A DNA stretch of 64,000 nt, taken from Ruegeria marina (lineage in GTDB: Bacteria > Pseudomonadota > Alphaproteobacteria > Rhodobacterales > Rhodobacteraceae). Positions 53,998 through 62,162 of this stretch are shown here, piece after piece. Under the pieces are notes generated by a model. It searched no databases. It saw only the letters and a list, made by a program, of their open reading frames with translations, and was not told the DNA's origin. Position numbers and translations under genes: made by a program. How positions within the stretch are numbered: position 1 is the first letter of the stretch; the number at the start of each line of letters is the position of its first letter. The stretch lies in the NCBI RefSeq assembly GCF_900101475.1, contig NZ_FMZV01000015.1:62001-126000 (forward strand). Reading direction: 5' to 3'.

Positions 53998-55188
53998 ATG
54001 TCCGAAAGCATTCAGAAGAAAGCCGCAGAAACCGTCAGCCTGGTCGAGGAGGTGACCGCCGTCACCCTGCCCGAACCCAGCTCGGAGATCGTGCCACTGG
54101 CCGACGCCGACGCGCCGGTAGGCGCCGAGATCCGCAGGCGGATGGGGGAGATCGACATGGGCGACACGAATTCCATCGTGCGCTTCGGCTCGGGCGCGCA
54201 GGCCGAGTTGCAGGAAATCAGCCAGGCCATGCTGGCCGATGTCCGCAACAAGGACGTGGGCCCCGCCGGCGACAGCCTGCGCAACATTGTCACCACGATC
54301 CGCGGCTTCTCGGTCAGCGAACTGGACGTGCGCCGTGAACGCAGCTGGTGGGAAAAACTGATCGGCCGCACCGCGCCCTTCGCCAAGTTCACCGCCCGCT
54401 ACGAACAGGTGCAGGGCCAGATCGACAAGATCACCGACGACCTGCTGCGGCACGAACACGGGCTTCTGAAAGACATCAAGTCGCTTGACCTGCTCTATGA
54501 AAAGACGCTCGCATTCTACGACGAACTGGCGCTCTATATCGCGGCGGGCGAGGAAAAGCTGGACGAACTGGACAATCACGACATCCCCGCACTGGCCGCT
54601 GCCGTCGATGCCGCCCCCGAAAGCGACCAGGTGATGAAGGCGCAGGAACTGCGCGACCTGCGCGCCGCTCGCGACGATCTGGAACGCCGGGTGCACGACC
54701 TCAAGCTGACCCGCCAGGTCACGATGCAGTCGCTGCCCTCTATCCGGCTGGTACAGGAAAACGACAAGAGCCTCGTGACCAAGATCAACTCGACCCTGGT
54801 CAACACCGTTCCGCTGTGGGAAACCCAGCTGGCGCAGGCAGTCACCATCCAGCGCAGCGCCGAGGCCGCCGCCGCCGTGCGCGACGCCAACGACCTGACC
54901 AACGAACTGCTGACCGCCAATGCCGCCAACCTGCGCGAAAGCAACAAGCTGATCCGGCAGGAGATGGAGCGCGGTGTGTTCGACATCGAAGCCGTGAAAA
55001 AGGCCAATGCCGACCTGATCGGCACCATTCAGGAAAGTCTCCAGATCGCCGACGAAGGCAAGGCCAAGCGCGCCGCCGCCGAGGCAGAGCTCAAGAAGAT
55101 GGAAGCCGAATTGCGCGACACGCTGGCCGCCGCCCGCGCCCGCGCCGATGGTACCGGCGACAATGCCGGCACCGCGGTACCGGGCTGA
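53998..55188 (+). CDS. telA: Toxic anion resistance protein, TelA family
   Basis: A 396-residue, largely helical soluble protein of the TelA family (PF05816): ERSWWEKLIGRTAPFAKFTARYEQVQGQIDKI, LLYEKTLAFYDELALYIAAGEEKL, QLAQAVTIQRSAEAAAAVRDANDLTNELLTANAANL. Members have been tied to tellurite, bacteriocin and envelope-stress tolerance. The C-terminus carries a long Ala/Glu-rich coiled region. It overlaps the start of the DUF2927 gene. Confidence 0.93.
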   Translation: MSESIQKKAAETVSLVEEVTAVTLPEPSSEIVPLADADAPVGAEIRRRMGEIDMGDTNSIVRFGSGAQAELQEISQAMLADVRNKDVGPAGDSLRNIVTTIRGFSVSELDVRRERSWWEKLIGRTAPFAKFTARYEQVQGQIDKITDDLLRHEHGLLKDIKSLDLLYEKTLAFYDELALYIAAGEEKLDELDNHDIPALAAAVDAAPESDQVMKAQELRDLRAARDDLERRVHDLKLTRQVTMQSLPSIRLVQENDKSLVTKINSTLVNTVPLWETQLAQAVTIQRSAEAAAAVRDANDLTNELLTANAANLRESNKLIRQEMERGVFDIEAVKKANADLIGTIQESLQIADEGKAKRAAAEAELKKMEAELRDTLAAARARADGTGDNAGTAVPG

Positions 55189-56149
55189 TCCCTTGCCGGT
55201 CTTCCGCCCGATACGCGCGGCTTGCACGCTCCTTGCGCTTTTGACGCTGGCCGCCTGCGACATGCCCCCGCGCACATCACCTGTGCCGCAGGCCCGGCCC
55301 GTGGGTCTGGCCCCTGCGGGCGATGCGGTTGTGCCCGCCTCGGCCGGCAGCCAGGACCTCGCCCGCTATTACAGCGCGGTGCAGAACGACCTGCTCACCC
55401 GGGGGCTCTTGCGCACCGATGGCGGCGGCCCCGACACGCCCTATGACGCCGAGGATCTGGAGCGGAATTTCATCAACATCGCCTTTTTCAACGAGTATTC
55501 CGGCAACGCCCCGGTGCCGACCGGCGGCCGCTCCAGCGGCCGGCTCAGCCGTTGGGCCGCGCCCGTGCGTATCGGTGTCGAATTCGGCCCGACCGTACCG
55601 CTCGACCGGCGCGATGCAGATCGCACCAACATCCAGTCCTATGCCGCGCGACTGGGCCGCCTCACCGGCCACCCGGTCTCGACCACCGAGCGCAACGCCA
55701 ATTTCCACGTGTTTGTCGCCGGGCTCGACGACGGCCCCTTCGTGCAGGACCGCCTGCGCCGCCTGGTGCCCGGCATCAGCGAGAGGCAGCTGGACCTCTT
55801 CGTCAACCTGCCGCGCGATTTCTACTGTTTCGTCTTTGCCGCCACCGCGCCCGATGCGCCCTATACCTATGTGCGCGCGGTGGCGCTGATCCGGGCCGAG
55901 CATCCCGACCTGGTGCGGCTCAGCTGCGTCCACGAGGAAATCGCCCAGGGGCTGGGCCTGTCCAACGACAGCCCCGGCGCGCGGCCCTCGATCTTCAACG
56001 ACGACGACGAATTCGCCCTGCTCACCAGCCAGGACGAGAAACTGCTTGCCATGCTCTATGACGAAAGGCTCATTCAAGGCATGAGCGCCGAAGAAGCCCG
56101 CCCGGTGATCCGTCTCATCGCGCGGGAAAAGATGGGGTTGTCGCTGTAA
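55148..56149 (+). CDS. DUF2927 family lipoprotein
   Basis: About 333 residues. The lipobox is LLALLTLAAC. The family core runs from YSAVQNDLLTRGLLRTDGGG through TNIQSYAARLGRLTGHPV to CVHEEIAQGLGLSND, where HExxxxGLG resembles a metal-binding motif. The start is unsure: ATG 55148 or 55163 overlap telA; a TTG at 55194, five bases after the telA stop, would give a shorter and more normal signal peptide. It sits between telA and the SPFH gene. Confidence 0.82.
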   Translation: MVPATMPAPRYRADPLPVFRPIRAACTLLALLTLAACDMPPRTSPVPQARPVGLAPAGDAVVPASAGSQDLARYYSAVQNDLLTRGLLRTDGGGPDTPYDAEDLERNFINIAFFNEYSGNAPVPTGGRSSGRLSRWAAPVRIGVEFGPTVPLDRRDADRTNIQSYAARLGRLTGHPVSTTERNANFHVFVAGLDDGPFVQDRLRRLVPGISERQLDLFVNLPRDFYCFVFAATAPDAPYTYVRAVALIRAEHPDLVRLSCVHEEIAQGLGLSNDSPGARPSIFNDDDEFALLTSQDEKLLAMLYDERLIQGMSAEEARPVIRLIAREKMGLSL

Positions 56150-56179
56150 CGCCAGCGCGAGGAAGAGGACCAACACGAC

Positions 56180-57295
56180 ATGGGTATATTCGATTTTCTG
56201 TCCGGCCAGTTCATCGACGTCATCCACTGGACCGATGACCGCCGCGACACGATGGTCTGGCGGTTCGAACGCGAGGGCCACGAGATCAAGTACGGCGCCA
56301 AGCTGACGGTGCGCGAGGGGCAGGCGGCGGTATTCGTCCACGAAGGCCAGATCGCCGACGTGTTCACCCCCGGTCTCTACATGCTCGAGACCAACAACAT
56401 GCCGGTCATGACGACCTTGCAGCACTGGGACCACGGGTTCCGCTCGCCGTTCAAGTCCGAGATCTATTTCGTCAACACCACCCGGTTCAACGACCTCAAA
56501 TGGGGCACAAAGAACCCGATCATGCTGCGCGACCCGGAATTCGGGCCGACCCGCATCCGCGCCTTCGGCACCTATTCGATCCGGGTCATCGACCCGGCCC
56601 GCTTCATGACCGAGATCGTCGGCACCGACGGCGAGTTCACCATGGACGAGATCAGCTTTCAGATCCGCAACATCATCGTGCAGGAATTTTCCCGCATGAT
56701 CGCCGGGTCCGGCATCCCGGTGCTGGACATGGCCGCCAATACCCGCGACCTGGGCAAGCTGATTGCCGCGCAAGTGTCCAAACCGCTGGCCGACTATGGG
56801 CTCGAGATGCCCGAATTCTACATCGAGAACATCAGCCTGCCGCCCGCGGTCGAGGCGGCGCTCGACAAGCGCACCTCGATGGGGCTGGCGGGCGATCTGG
56901 GCAAGTTCACCCAGTATTCGGCGGCCGAGGCAATGACGGCGGCAGCCGCGAACCCCGCCGGCGGCGGCATGGCCGCCGGACTGGGCGCGGGCATGGGCAT
57001 GGCCATGGCCCAGCAAATGGCGCAGCCCGGCCCATGGGGCGCGGCCCCGGCGGCGGCGCCTGCCGCCCCGCCGCCGCCGCCCGTCGAACATGTCTGGCAC
57101 ATCGCGGTCGACGGACAGACCTCGGGCCCGTTTTCCAAGGCCAAGATGGGTCGCATGGCGGCCGAGGGCAGCCTGACCCGCGACACCTATGTCTGGACCG
57201 CCGGGCAGGACGGATGGAAACGCGCCGAGGACGTGCGCGAACTGGCGCAGCTCTTCACCATCCTGCCGCCGCCCCCGCCGCCCCCCGGCACCTGA
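56180..57295 (+). CDS. SPFH-domain protein with C-terminal GYF_2 domain (YdjI-like)
   Basis: A 371-residue protein. Residues about 1-255 are an SPFH (virion-core/YdjI type) domain: VWRFEREGHEIKYGAKLTVREGQAAVFVHEGQIADVFTPGLYML, IYFVNTTRFNDLKWGT, FYIENISLPPAVEAALDKR. A Gly/Ala/Met- and Pro-rich linker leads to a GYF_2 domain (WHIAVDGQTSGPFSKAKMGRM, TYVWTAGQDGWKRAEDV). Such proteins organise at membranes; Bacillus YdjI does so with PspA. It is followed by a decayed gene, then by the zinc-ribbon protein. Confidence 0.9.
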   Translation: MGIFDFLSGQFIDVIHWTDDRRDTMVWRFEREGHEIKYGAKLTVREGQAAVFVHEGQIADVFTPGLYMLETNNMPVMTTLQHWDHGFRSPFKSEIYFVNTTRFNDLKWGTKNPIMLRDPEFGPTRIRAFGTYSIRVIDPARFMTEIVGTDGEFTMDEISFQIRNIIVQEFSRMIAGSGIPVLDMAANTRDLGKLIAAQVSKPLADYGLEMPEFYIENISLPPAVEAALDKRTSMGLAGDLGKFTQYSAAEAMTAAAANPAGGGMAAGLGAGMGMAMAQQMAQPGPWGAAPAAAPAAPPPPPVEHVWHIAVDGQTSGPFSKAKMGRMAAEGSLTRDTYVWTAGQDGWKRAEDVRELAQLFTILPPPPPPPGT

Positions 57296-57368
57296 ACCAC
57301 ACCGCCGCGACGGAAACCGGGGCGCGCGCAGTTTGCGCCAGATATAGCTTGTCCAAGGAGCCCCCGAC

Positions 57369-57847
57369 ATGTCCGCCCGCGCCGCCTATTCCCGCCTCCT
57401 GATCGCGCTGCGCTGGCGCATCGCGCTCCTGATCGGCGCCGCTTGACTCATTCACGAGGGCATGGGCCGCGCGCTCAAGACCTGGATCGAGACCGGCGCC
57501 AGCGGGTTCGCGGGCAAACCCTGCATGTCTGGCTGGGGATGGCAGTGTTTGCGGCGGTCCTGATCCGCATCGTCGTGCGCCGTCTACAGGGTGCCCCCGG
57601 CCCGCTGCCCGGCGCCACCCCGCTGATGGAGCAGGCCGCGACCTAGGGCCACCGGCTGCTCTATCTGCTGATGCTACTCACCCCCCGCCCTGGGGGCACT
57701 GGCCTGGAAGGCCCATTCCCGAAAGGTGGGTGAATGGTGGGCAGCGCCCTGATACTGCTGGCGCAGGCGCATGCGCTGGTTGCGCTCTGGCATCAATATG
57801 TCAAAAAGGATGGCAGTTTGACCCGGATCACCCGACCGCAAGGCTAA
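57369..57847 (+). pseudogene. Cytochrome b561 remnant
   Basis: Starts at ATG 57369 after AAGGAG, MSARAAYSRLLIALRWRIAL then an in-frame TGA. A second frame continues TLHVWLGMAVFAAVLIRIVV and RRLQGAPGPLPGATPLMEQ, hits TAG, then GHRLLYLLMLL; a further frame gives ALVALWHQYVKKDGSLTRI and stops at 57847. These pieces, in order, are parts of a cytochrome b561 (YodB-type) protein, including the C-terminal Ala-Leu-xxx-His-Gln-xxx-Lys/Arg-Asp-Gly region; the middle is missing. At least two stops and a frameshift. Confidence 0.82.
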
Positions 57848-57850
57848 GGC

Positions 57851-58978
57851 ATGACCGATACTCCCCCGCCCCCGCCCGGTGCCGCCCCGGCACCGGTGCA
57901 GGAGCACCGCTTTCCCTGCGCCCAATGCGGCGCCGACTACCGGTTCAACCCGGCTGCGGGCACGCTGGTCTGCGACCATTGCGGCCATACCGAACCCATG
58001 CGTGCCGACCCGTGGAAGGGTGCCAGCCTGCGCGAACTGGATTTCGACGCCGCCATGGCGCAATCCCTGCCCGAGGCCGAGATCGAGGAAACCCGCGTCC
58101 TCACCTGCCCCAACTGCGCCGCGCAGGTGGAATTCGACCCCGACACCCACGCCGCCGAATGCCCGTTCTGCGCCACCCCGGTGGTGACCGACACCGGCAT
58201 CCACCGTCATATCAAGCCACGCGGCGTGCTGCCCTTTGCGCTGGATGAACGCAGCGCCCACAAGGCGATGACCGACTGGCTGGGCCGGCTCTGGTTCGCG
58301 CCGAACGGATTGAAGGAATACGCCCGCAAGGGCCGCAGGATGCAGGGCATCTACGTGCCCTACTGGACCTTCGACGCCGACACGAAATCCAGCTATCGGG
58401 GCGAGCGCGGCACCATCTATTACGAGACCCGCACCGTGGTGCGCGACGGCAAGCGGGTCACAGAACAGGTGCCAAAGATCCGCTGGACCCCGAAATCGGG
58501 CCGGGTCGCGCGTTTCTTTGACGATGTGCTGGTGCTGGCCTCGCGCTCGCTGCCGAAATCCCACACCGACGGGCTGGAACCCTGGGACCTGGCGGCGCTC
58601 GAACCCTACCGGCCCGAGTATCTGGCCGGTTTCCGGGCCGAGGGCTACACCGTCGATCTCGCCGAGGGTCAGACGCAAGCCCGCGCCCACATGGCCCGCG
58701 TCATCGAACGCGACGTGCGCTTCGATATCGGCGGCGACCAGCAGCGCATCCATGCCATCGACACCGCCGTGTCGGACGTGACCTTCAAGCATATCCTGCT
58801 GCCCGTCTGGCTGGCCGCCTATAAATACCGGGGCACCACCTACCGGTTCGTCGTCAACGGCCGCACCGGCCGGGTGCAGGGCGAACGGCCCTGGTCTGCC
58901 ATCAAGATCATCGGCGCCATTGTGATCGGGCTGCTGGCAGCAGCCGGGATCGGCTACCTGATGGCTGCGAACCAGTAA
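57851..58978 (+). CDS. Zinc-ribbon membrane protein (YdjG-like)
   Basis: A 375-residue protein. Two N-terminal zinc ribbons: CAQC/CDHC (about residues 23-46) and CPNC/CPFC (about 87-110). Then a conserved cytosolic core (GIYVPYWTFDADTKSSYRGERG, ILLPVWLAAYKYRGTTYRFVVNGRTGRVQGERPWS) and one C-terminal helix IIGAIVIGLLAAAGIGYLM. The plan is that of Bacillus YdjG, encoded with PspA, a TPM protein and an SPFH protein. It begins three bases after the end of the b561 remnant. Confidence 0.85.
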   Translation: MTDTPPPPPGAAPAPVQEHRFPCAQCGADYRFNPAAGTLVCDHCGHTEPMRADPWKGASLRELDFDAAMAQSLPEAEIEETRVLTCPNCAAQVEFDPDTHAAECPFCATPVVTDTGIHRHIKPRGVLPFALDERSAHKAMTDWLGRLWFAPNGLKEYARKGRRMQGIYVPYWTFDADTKSSYRGERGTIYYETRTVVRDGKRVTEQVPKIRWTPKSGRVARFFDDVLVLASRSLPKSHTDGLEPWDLAALEPYRPEYLAGFRAEGYTVDLAEGQTQARAHMARVIERDVRFDIGGDQQRIHAIDTAVSDVTFKHILLPVWLAAYKYRGTTYRFVVNGRTGRVQGERPWSAIKIIGAIVIGLLAAAGIGYLMAANQ

Positions 58979-59040
58979 TTGACGCGGCACCCCACCCCGC
59001 TATCTGACAATCGTACCCCTCGCGCCAGAAGGAGCCCGCC

Positions 59041-59196
59041 ATGGCCCGCCCCGCCCATTTCGCAGCGCCCCTCCTCGTCCTCGCCCTGCTGGCAGGTTGC
59101 CTGCCGACCGACGAAGGCATACCTGCCGGTGCCTCGCCGGACCGCTACGAACGCGCCAAGGCCAACCGCGAAAGCTACATGTACCAGGGAATCTGA
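59041..59196 (+). CDS. Small lipoprotein, 51 residues
   Basis: MARPAHFAAPLLVLALLAGC is a clean lipoprotein signal (lipidated Cys20), followed by LPTDEGIPAGASPDRYERAK and ending ESYMYQGI. AGAAGGAG lies seven bases before the ATG. It is on the same strand as the envelope operon, 62 bases after the zinc-ribbon gene. No named family. Confidence 0.75.
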   Translation: MARPAHFAAPLLVLALLAGCLPTDEGIPAGASPDRYERAKANRESYMYQGI

Positions 59197-59199
59197 ACC

Positions 59200-59269
59200 T
59201 GCTTCTTTCTGGTCGCAAATACTCCGGGGGAGCCGCGCGGCACGCGCGGCGGGGGCGGAGCCCCTTCGC
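59200..59269. repeat. Intergenic palindromic repeat, half copy G
   Basis: TGCTTCTTTCTGGTCGCAAA followed by TACTCCGGGGGAGCC matches the right arm of copies B and C; a CGCGCGG/CCGCGCG hairpin and GGGGCGGAGCCCC follow. It separates the convergent 51-residue lipoprotein and hsp20 genes. Confidence 0.7.
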
Positions 59270-59317
59270 GGATGACGGCCCCGGCCCGCTCTCCTCCTCG
59301 GGCCGGGGCGCATGGCG

Positions 59318-59737
59318 TCAGCCGCGCGAGATCGAGATCTTCTGCGCCGCGGCCGGAGCCTTCTGGGCCCGTTTGGGCACGCGGACGTGCAGCACGCCAT
59401 CCTTCATCCTGGCCTCGGCCTTGGAGCCTTCGGCATCCTCGGGCAGCCGGAACGATCGGCGGAACGCGCCATACTGGCGCTCGGAGAAGTACCAGGTGTC
59501 GCCCTTCTTCTCCTCATGGGTCTTCTTCTCGCCCCGGATCGTGACAACCCCGTTCTCGACTGTCAGTTCGATATCGTTTTCCGAAACGCCGGGCAGTTCC
59601 ATCGAGATGTCATAGGCGTTGTCGTTGCCCGAAGCCTCGGTCGCCGGGGTCAGCCAATCTGCAAGCTTCGCCCCGAAGCTGCGGAACGGATCGTAGAGCG
59701 ACGGCCAGAGGCCGGCGTGATCAGATTTTTCAACCAT
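59318..59737 (-). CDS. Hsp20/alpha-crystallin small heat shock protein
   Basis: A 139-residue chaperone. Alpha-crystallin domain: AYDISMELPGVSENDIELTVENGVVTIRGEKK, YGAFRRSFRLPE and the conserved A-x-x-x-x-G-V-L segment KAEARMKDGVLHVRVPK. ATG 59737 has AAAGGAGG upstream. Divergent from a nitroreductase gene; no CIRCE or ROSE element was obvious. Confidence 0.93.
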   Translation of the reverse strand: MVEKSDHAGLWPSLYDPFRSFGAKLADWLTPATEASGNDNAYDISMELPGVSENDIELTVENGVVTIRGEKKTHEEKKGDTWYFSERQYGAFRRSFRLPEDAEGSKAEARMKDGVLHVRVPKRAQKAPAAAQKISISRG

Positions 59738-59876
59738 GGTCAGCCCTCCTTTGCTGTTCGGCCTGAGTCTTTCACACTTGCGCGCGGCGCGCCTTGATCC
59801 GGCGCAAATTCGCGCGCCTGTCTTGCACCTTGTCGGCCCTGCCGCCATGGTGCGCGGCAAGAAGGAGAAAGACCCG

Positions 59877-60545
59877 ATGACCCTGAGCGACCTCGATGAT
59901 CTGCTGGCCGCGCGCCATTCCTGCCGCGCCTTCCGCCCCGACGCGGTGCCGCGCGCCGATATCGAACGGATCGTGGCGACCGCACGGCGGGTGCCGAGCT
60001 GGTGCAACGCGCAACCCTGGCAGCTGGTGATCACCAGCGGTCCGGAAACCGAGGCCTTCCGCGCCGCCCTGACGGCAGAGGTGCAGAGCGGCGTGGCAAA
60101 ACCCGACCTTGCCTTTCCCACAGGCTATTCCGGTGTCTACCAAGACCGCCGCCGCAGCTGCGGCTGGGCGCTTTACGAGGCGGTGGGTGTGGAAAAGGGC
60201 GACCGGCAGGGGTCTGCGGCGCAGATGATGAAGAATTTCTCGCTGTTCGGCGCGCCCCATTGCGCCATCGTCTCGAGCCCGGCCGAACTGGGCGGGTATG
60301 GCGCCATGGATTGCGGCGGGTTCGTCGCGGCTTTCACGCTGGCGGCGCAGGCATTGGAGGTTGCGACCATCCCGCAGGCCGCCGTCGCTTCCTACGCGCC
60401 TTTCCTGCACCGCCATTTCGGAATTGGCGAGGACCGGCTGATCCTCTGCGCCATTTCCTTCGGCTATTCCGACACCGGGCATCCGGCCAACGGGTTCCGG
60501 ACCGATCGCGCCCCGGTGGCCGAAATCGTGGAGTGGCGCGGATGA
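59877..60545 (+). CDS. Nitroreductase family protein
   Basis: A 222-residue FMN enzyme: [44 protein letters not shown] holds the FMN phosphate loop (ARHSCR) and the NAQPW contact. The C-terminal part has [19 protein letters not shown]. It lacks the Glu-Tyr-Lys set of the enzyme at 10181. ATG 59877 with AAGGAG upstream. Substrate unknown. dtd follows on the same strand. Confidence 0.87.
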   Translation: MTLSDLDDLLAARHSCRAFRPDAVPRADIERIVATARRVPSWCNAQPWQLVITSGPETEAFRAALTAEVQSGVAKPDLAFPTGYSGVYQDRRRSCGWALYEAVGVEKGDRQGSAAQMMKNFSLFGAPHCAIVSSPAELGGYGAMDCGGFVAAFTLAAQALEVATIPQAAVASYAPFLHRHFGIGEDRLILCAISFGYSDTGHPANGFRTDRAPVAEIVEWRG

Positions 60546-60570
60546 GCAGCGCCAGGACCCGAGGTGCCCG

Positions 60571-61008
60571 ATGCGCGCCCTGATCCAGCGTGTGGCCCAT
60601 GCCTCGGTCACGGTCGATGGCGAGCGGATTGGCCAGACCGGGCCGGGCCTCCTGATCCTGATCTGCGCCATGGCGGGGGATGGCGAGGCGCAGGCCGACC
60701 AGCTGGCGGCGAAGATCGCGCGGCTGCGCATCTTCAAGGACGAGGCGGGCAAGATGAACCGCTCGGTTCTGGATATCGGCGGCGGGGCGCTGGTGGTGAG
60801 CCAGTTCACCCTGGCCGCCGACACCTCGCGGGGCAACCGGCCGGGGTTTTCGGCTGCCGCCGCCCCCGCCGAGGGCGCGCGGCTCTACGAATATTTCGCC
60901 GCGCGGCTTGCCGCGCAGGGCGTGCCGGTAGAGACCGGGCGTTTCGGGGCCGACATGAAGGTCGAGCTGCTCAACGATGGACCCGTAACCATATGGATGG
61001 AGGCATGA
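60571..61008 (+). CDS. dtd: D-aminoacyl-tRNA deacylase
   Basis: A 145-residue enzyme that hydrolyses D-amino acids from mischarged t[41 protein letters not shown] and the closing [10 protein letters not shown] are DTD signatures; the GP of GPVTIW is the cross-subunit cis-Gly-Pro motif. Its TGA overlaps the start of the glycerate kinase gene. Confidence 0.95.
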   Translation: MRALIQRVAHASVTVDGERIGQTGPGLLILICAMAGDGEAQADQLAAKIARLRIFKDEAGKMNRSVLDIGGGALVVSQFTLAADTSRGNRPGFSAAAAPAEGARLYEYFAARLAAQGVPVETGRFGADMKVELLNDGPVTIWMEA

Positions 61009-62111
61009 TGACCCCCGAGGACATGGCGCGCGCGATCTGGCAGGCCGGGGTGGACGCGGTCGGAGGCCGTGCCGCCACCACCGCCGCGCTGGCGGACATG
61101 CCCCGCCCGGACCGCATCCTGGCCGTCGGCAAGGCAGCGGCCAGCATGGCGCGGGCGGCGCTCGACCGGTTCGGCCCGGTGCCCTGCCTGGTGGTGACCA
61201 AGGACGGCCACGCGGCGGAGCTGCCCGCGACGGTCGAACTGATCGAGGCCGCGCATCCGGTGCCGGATGCGCGCAGCCTGGCCGGCGGCCGGGCCCTGCG
61301 ACAGGCGGTCGGGGCGATGCCCGAGGGCAGTCGCCTGCTGCTGCTGGTCTCGGGCGGCGCCTCGGCACTGGCCGAGGACCTGGTGGAGGGCAAGACGCTG
61401 GACGATCTGGCGGCGCTGAACCGGGCGATGCTGGCCGAGGGGCTGGACATCACCGCGATGAACGCCCGGCGGCGGCAGATCTCGCGCATCAAGGGCGGTG
61501 GCCTGCTGGCGGGTTTCAAGGGCGCGCGCGCCGATGTGCTGGCGATCTCGGATGTGCCGGGCGACGACCTGATGGTGATTGGCTCGGGGATCGGGGCCTT
61601 GCCCACAGACCCGACATTCCGGGGCGCGGCGAGGATCATCGCCTCGAACGCCATCGCGCGGCAGGCAGCGGTGACCAAGGCGCGTGAGCTGGGTCTGGCT
61701 ATACAGGGCGAGGAAGAGGCGCTGCATGACGATCTTTTTGCGCTGGCGGACCGGATCGGCGCACGCCTCTGCGCCCTGCCCGCCGGTGTTCTGGTGCTGG
61801 GCGGAGAACCCACCGTGGTGCTGCCCCCCAATCCGGGCCGGGGCGGGCGCAACCAGGGCCTGGCACTGGCGCTGGCGCGCGAGATCGCCGGGCAGGAGGG
61901 GCTGTGCGTGGTGATTGGCGGCACCGACGGCACCGACGGCCCGACCGAGGCAGCGGGCGGTATCGTGACCGGCCAGACCTGGGGGCCGGGTGCGGCCGAG
62001 GCGCTGGCCGCCGCCGACAGCGGCAGTTGGCTGGAGCGGCACGGCGCCTTGCTGACAACCGGCCCAACCGGTACCAATGTGATGGACCTGCTGGTCGCAG
62101 TTCGCGCCTGA
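61005..62111 (+). CDS. Glycerate 2-kinase / hydroxypyruvate reductase family (MOFRL)
   Basis: A 368-residue protein: DUF4147 domain ([51 protein letters not shown]) and C-terminal MOFRL domain ([41 protein letters not shown]). The family includes glycerate 2-kinases; older annotations call it TtuD hydroxypyruvate reductase. It starts at ATG 61005, overlapping the dtd stop, or at the ATG three bases later. Shorter than some relatives. Confidence 0.9.
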   Translation: MMTPEDMARAIWQAGVDAVGGRAATTAALADMPRPDRILAVGKAAASMARAALDRFGPVPCLVVTKDGHAAELPATVELIEAAHPVPDARSLAGGRALRQAVGAMPEGSRLLLLVSGGASALAEDLVEGKTLDDLAALNRAMLAEGLDITAMNARRRQISRIKGGGLLAGFKGARADVLAISDVPGDDLMVIGSGIGALPTDPTFRGAARIIASNAIARQAAVTKARELGLAIQGEEEALHDDLFALADRIGARLCALPAGVLVLGGEPTVVLPPNPGRGGRNQGLALALAREIAGQEGLCVVIGGTDGTDGPTEAAGGIVTGQTWGPGAAEALAAADSGSWLERHGALLTTGPTGTNVMDLLVAVRA

Positions 62112-62162
62112 ACCGTCGCAATTCTACTCAGATTCCCACAATCGCTCTGAAAGAGTCCGTCC

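Noticed and set aside
56946-57090. Low-complexity Gly/Ala/Met/Pro stretch in the SPFH gene considered as a frameshift or assembly error
   Set aside because: The reading frame stays open and leads into a well-formed GYF_2 domain, so it is a genuine linker.
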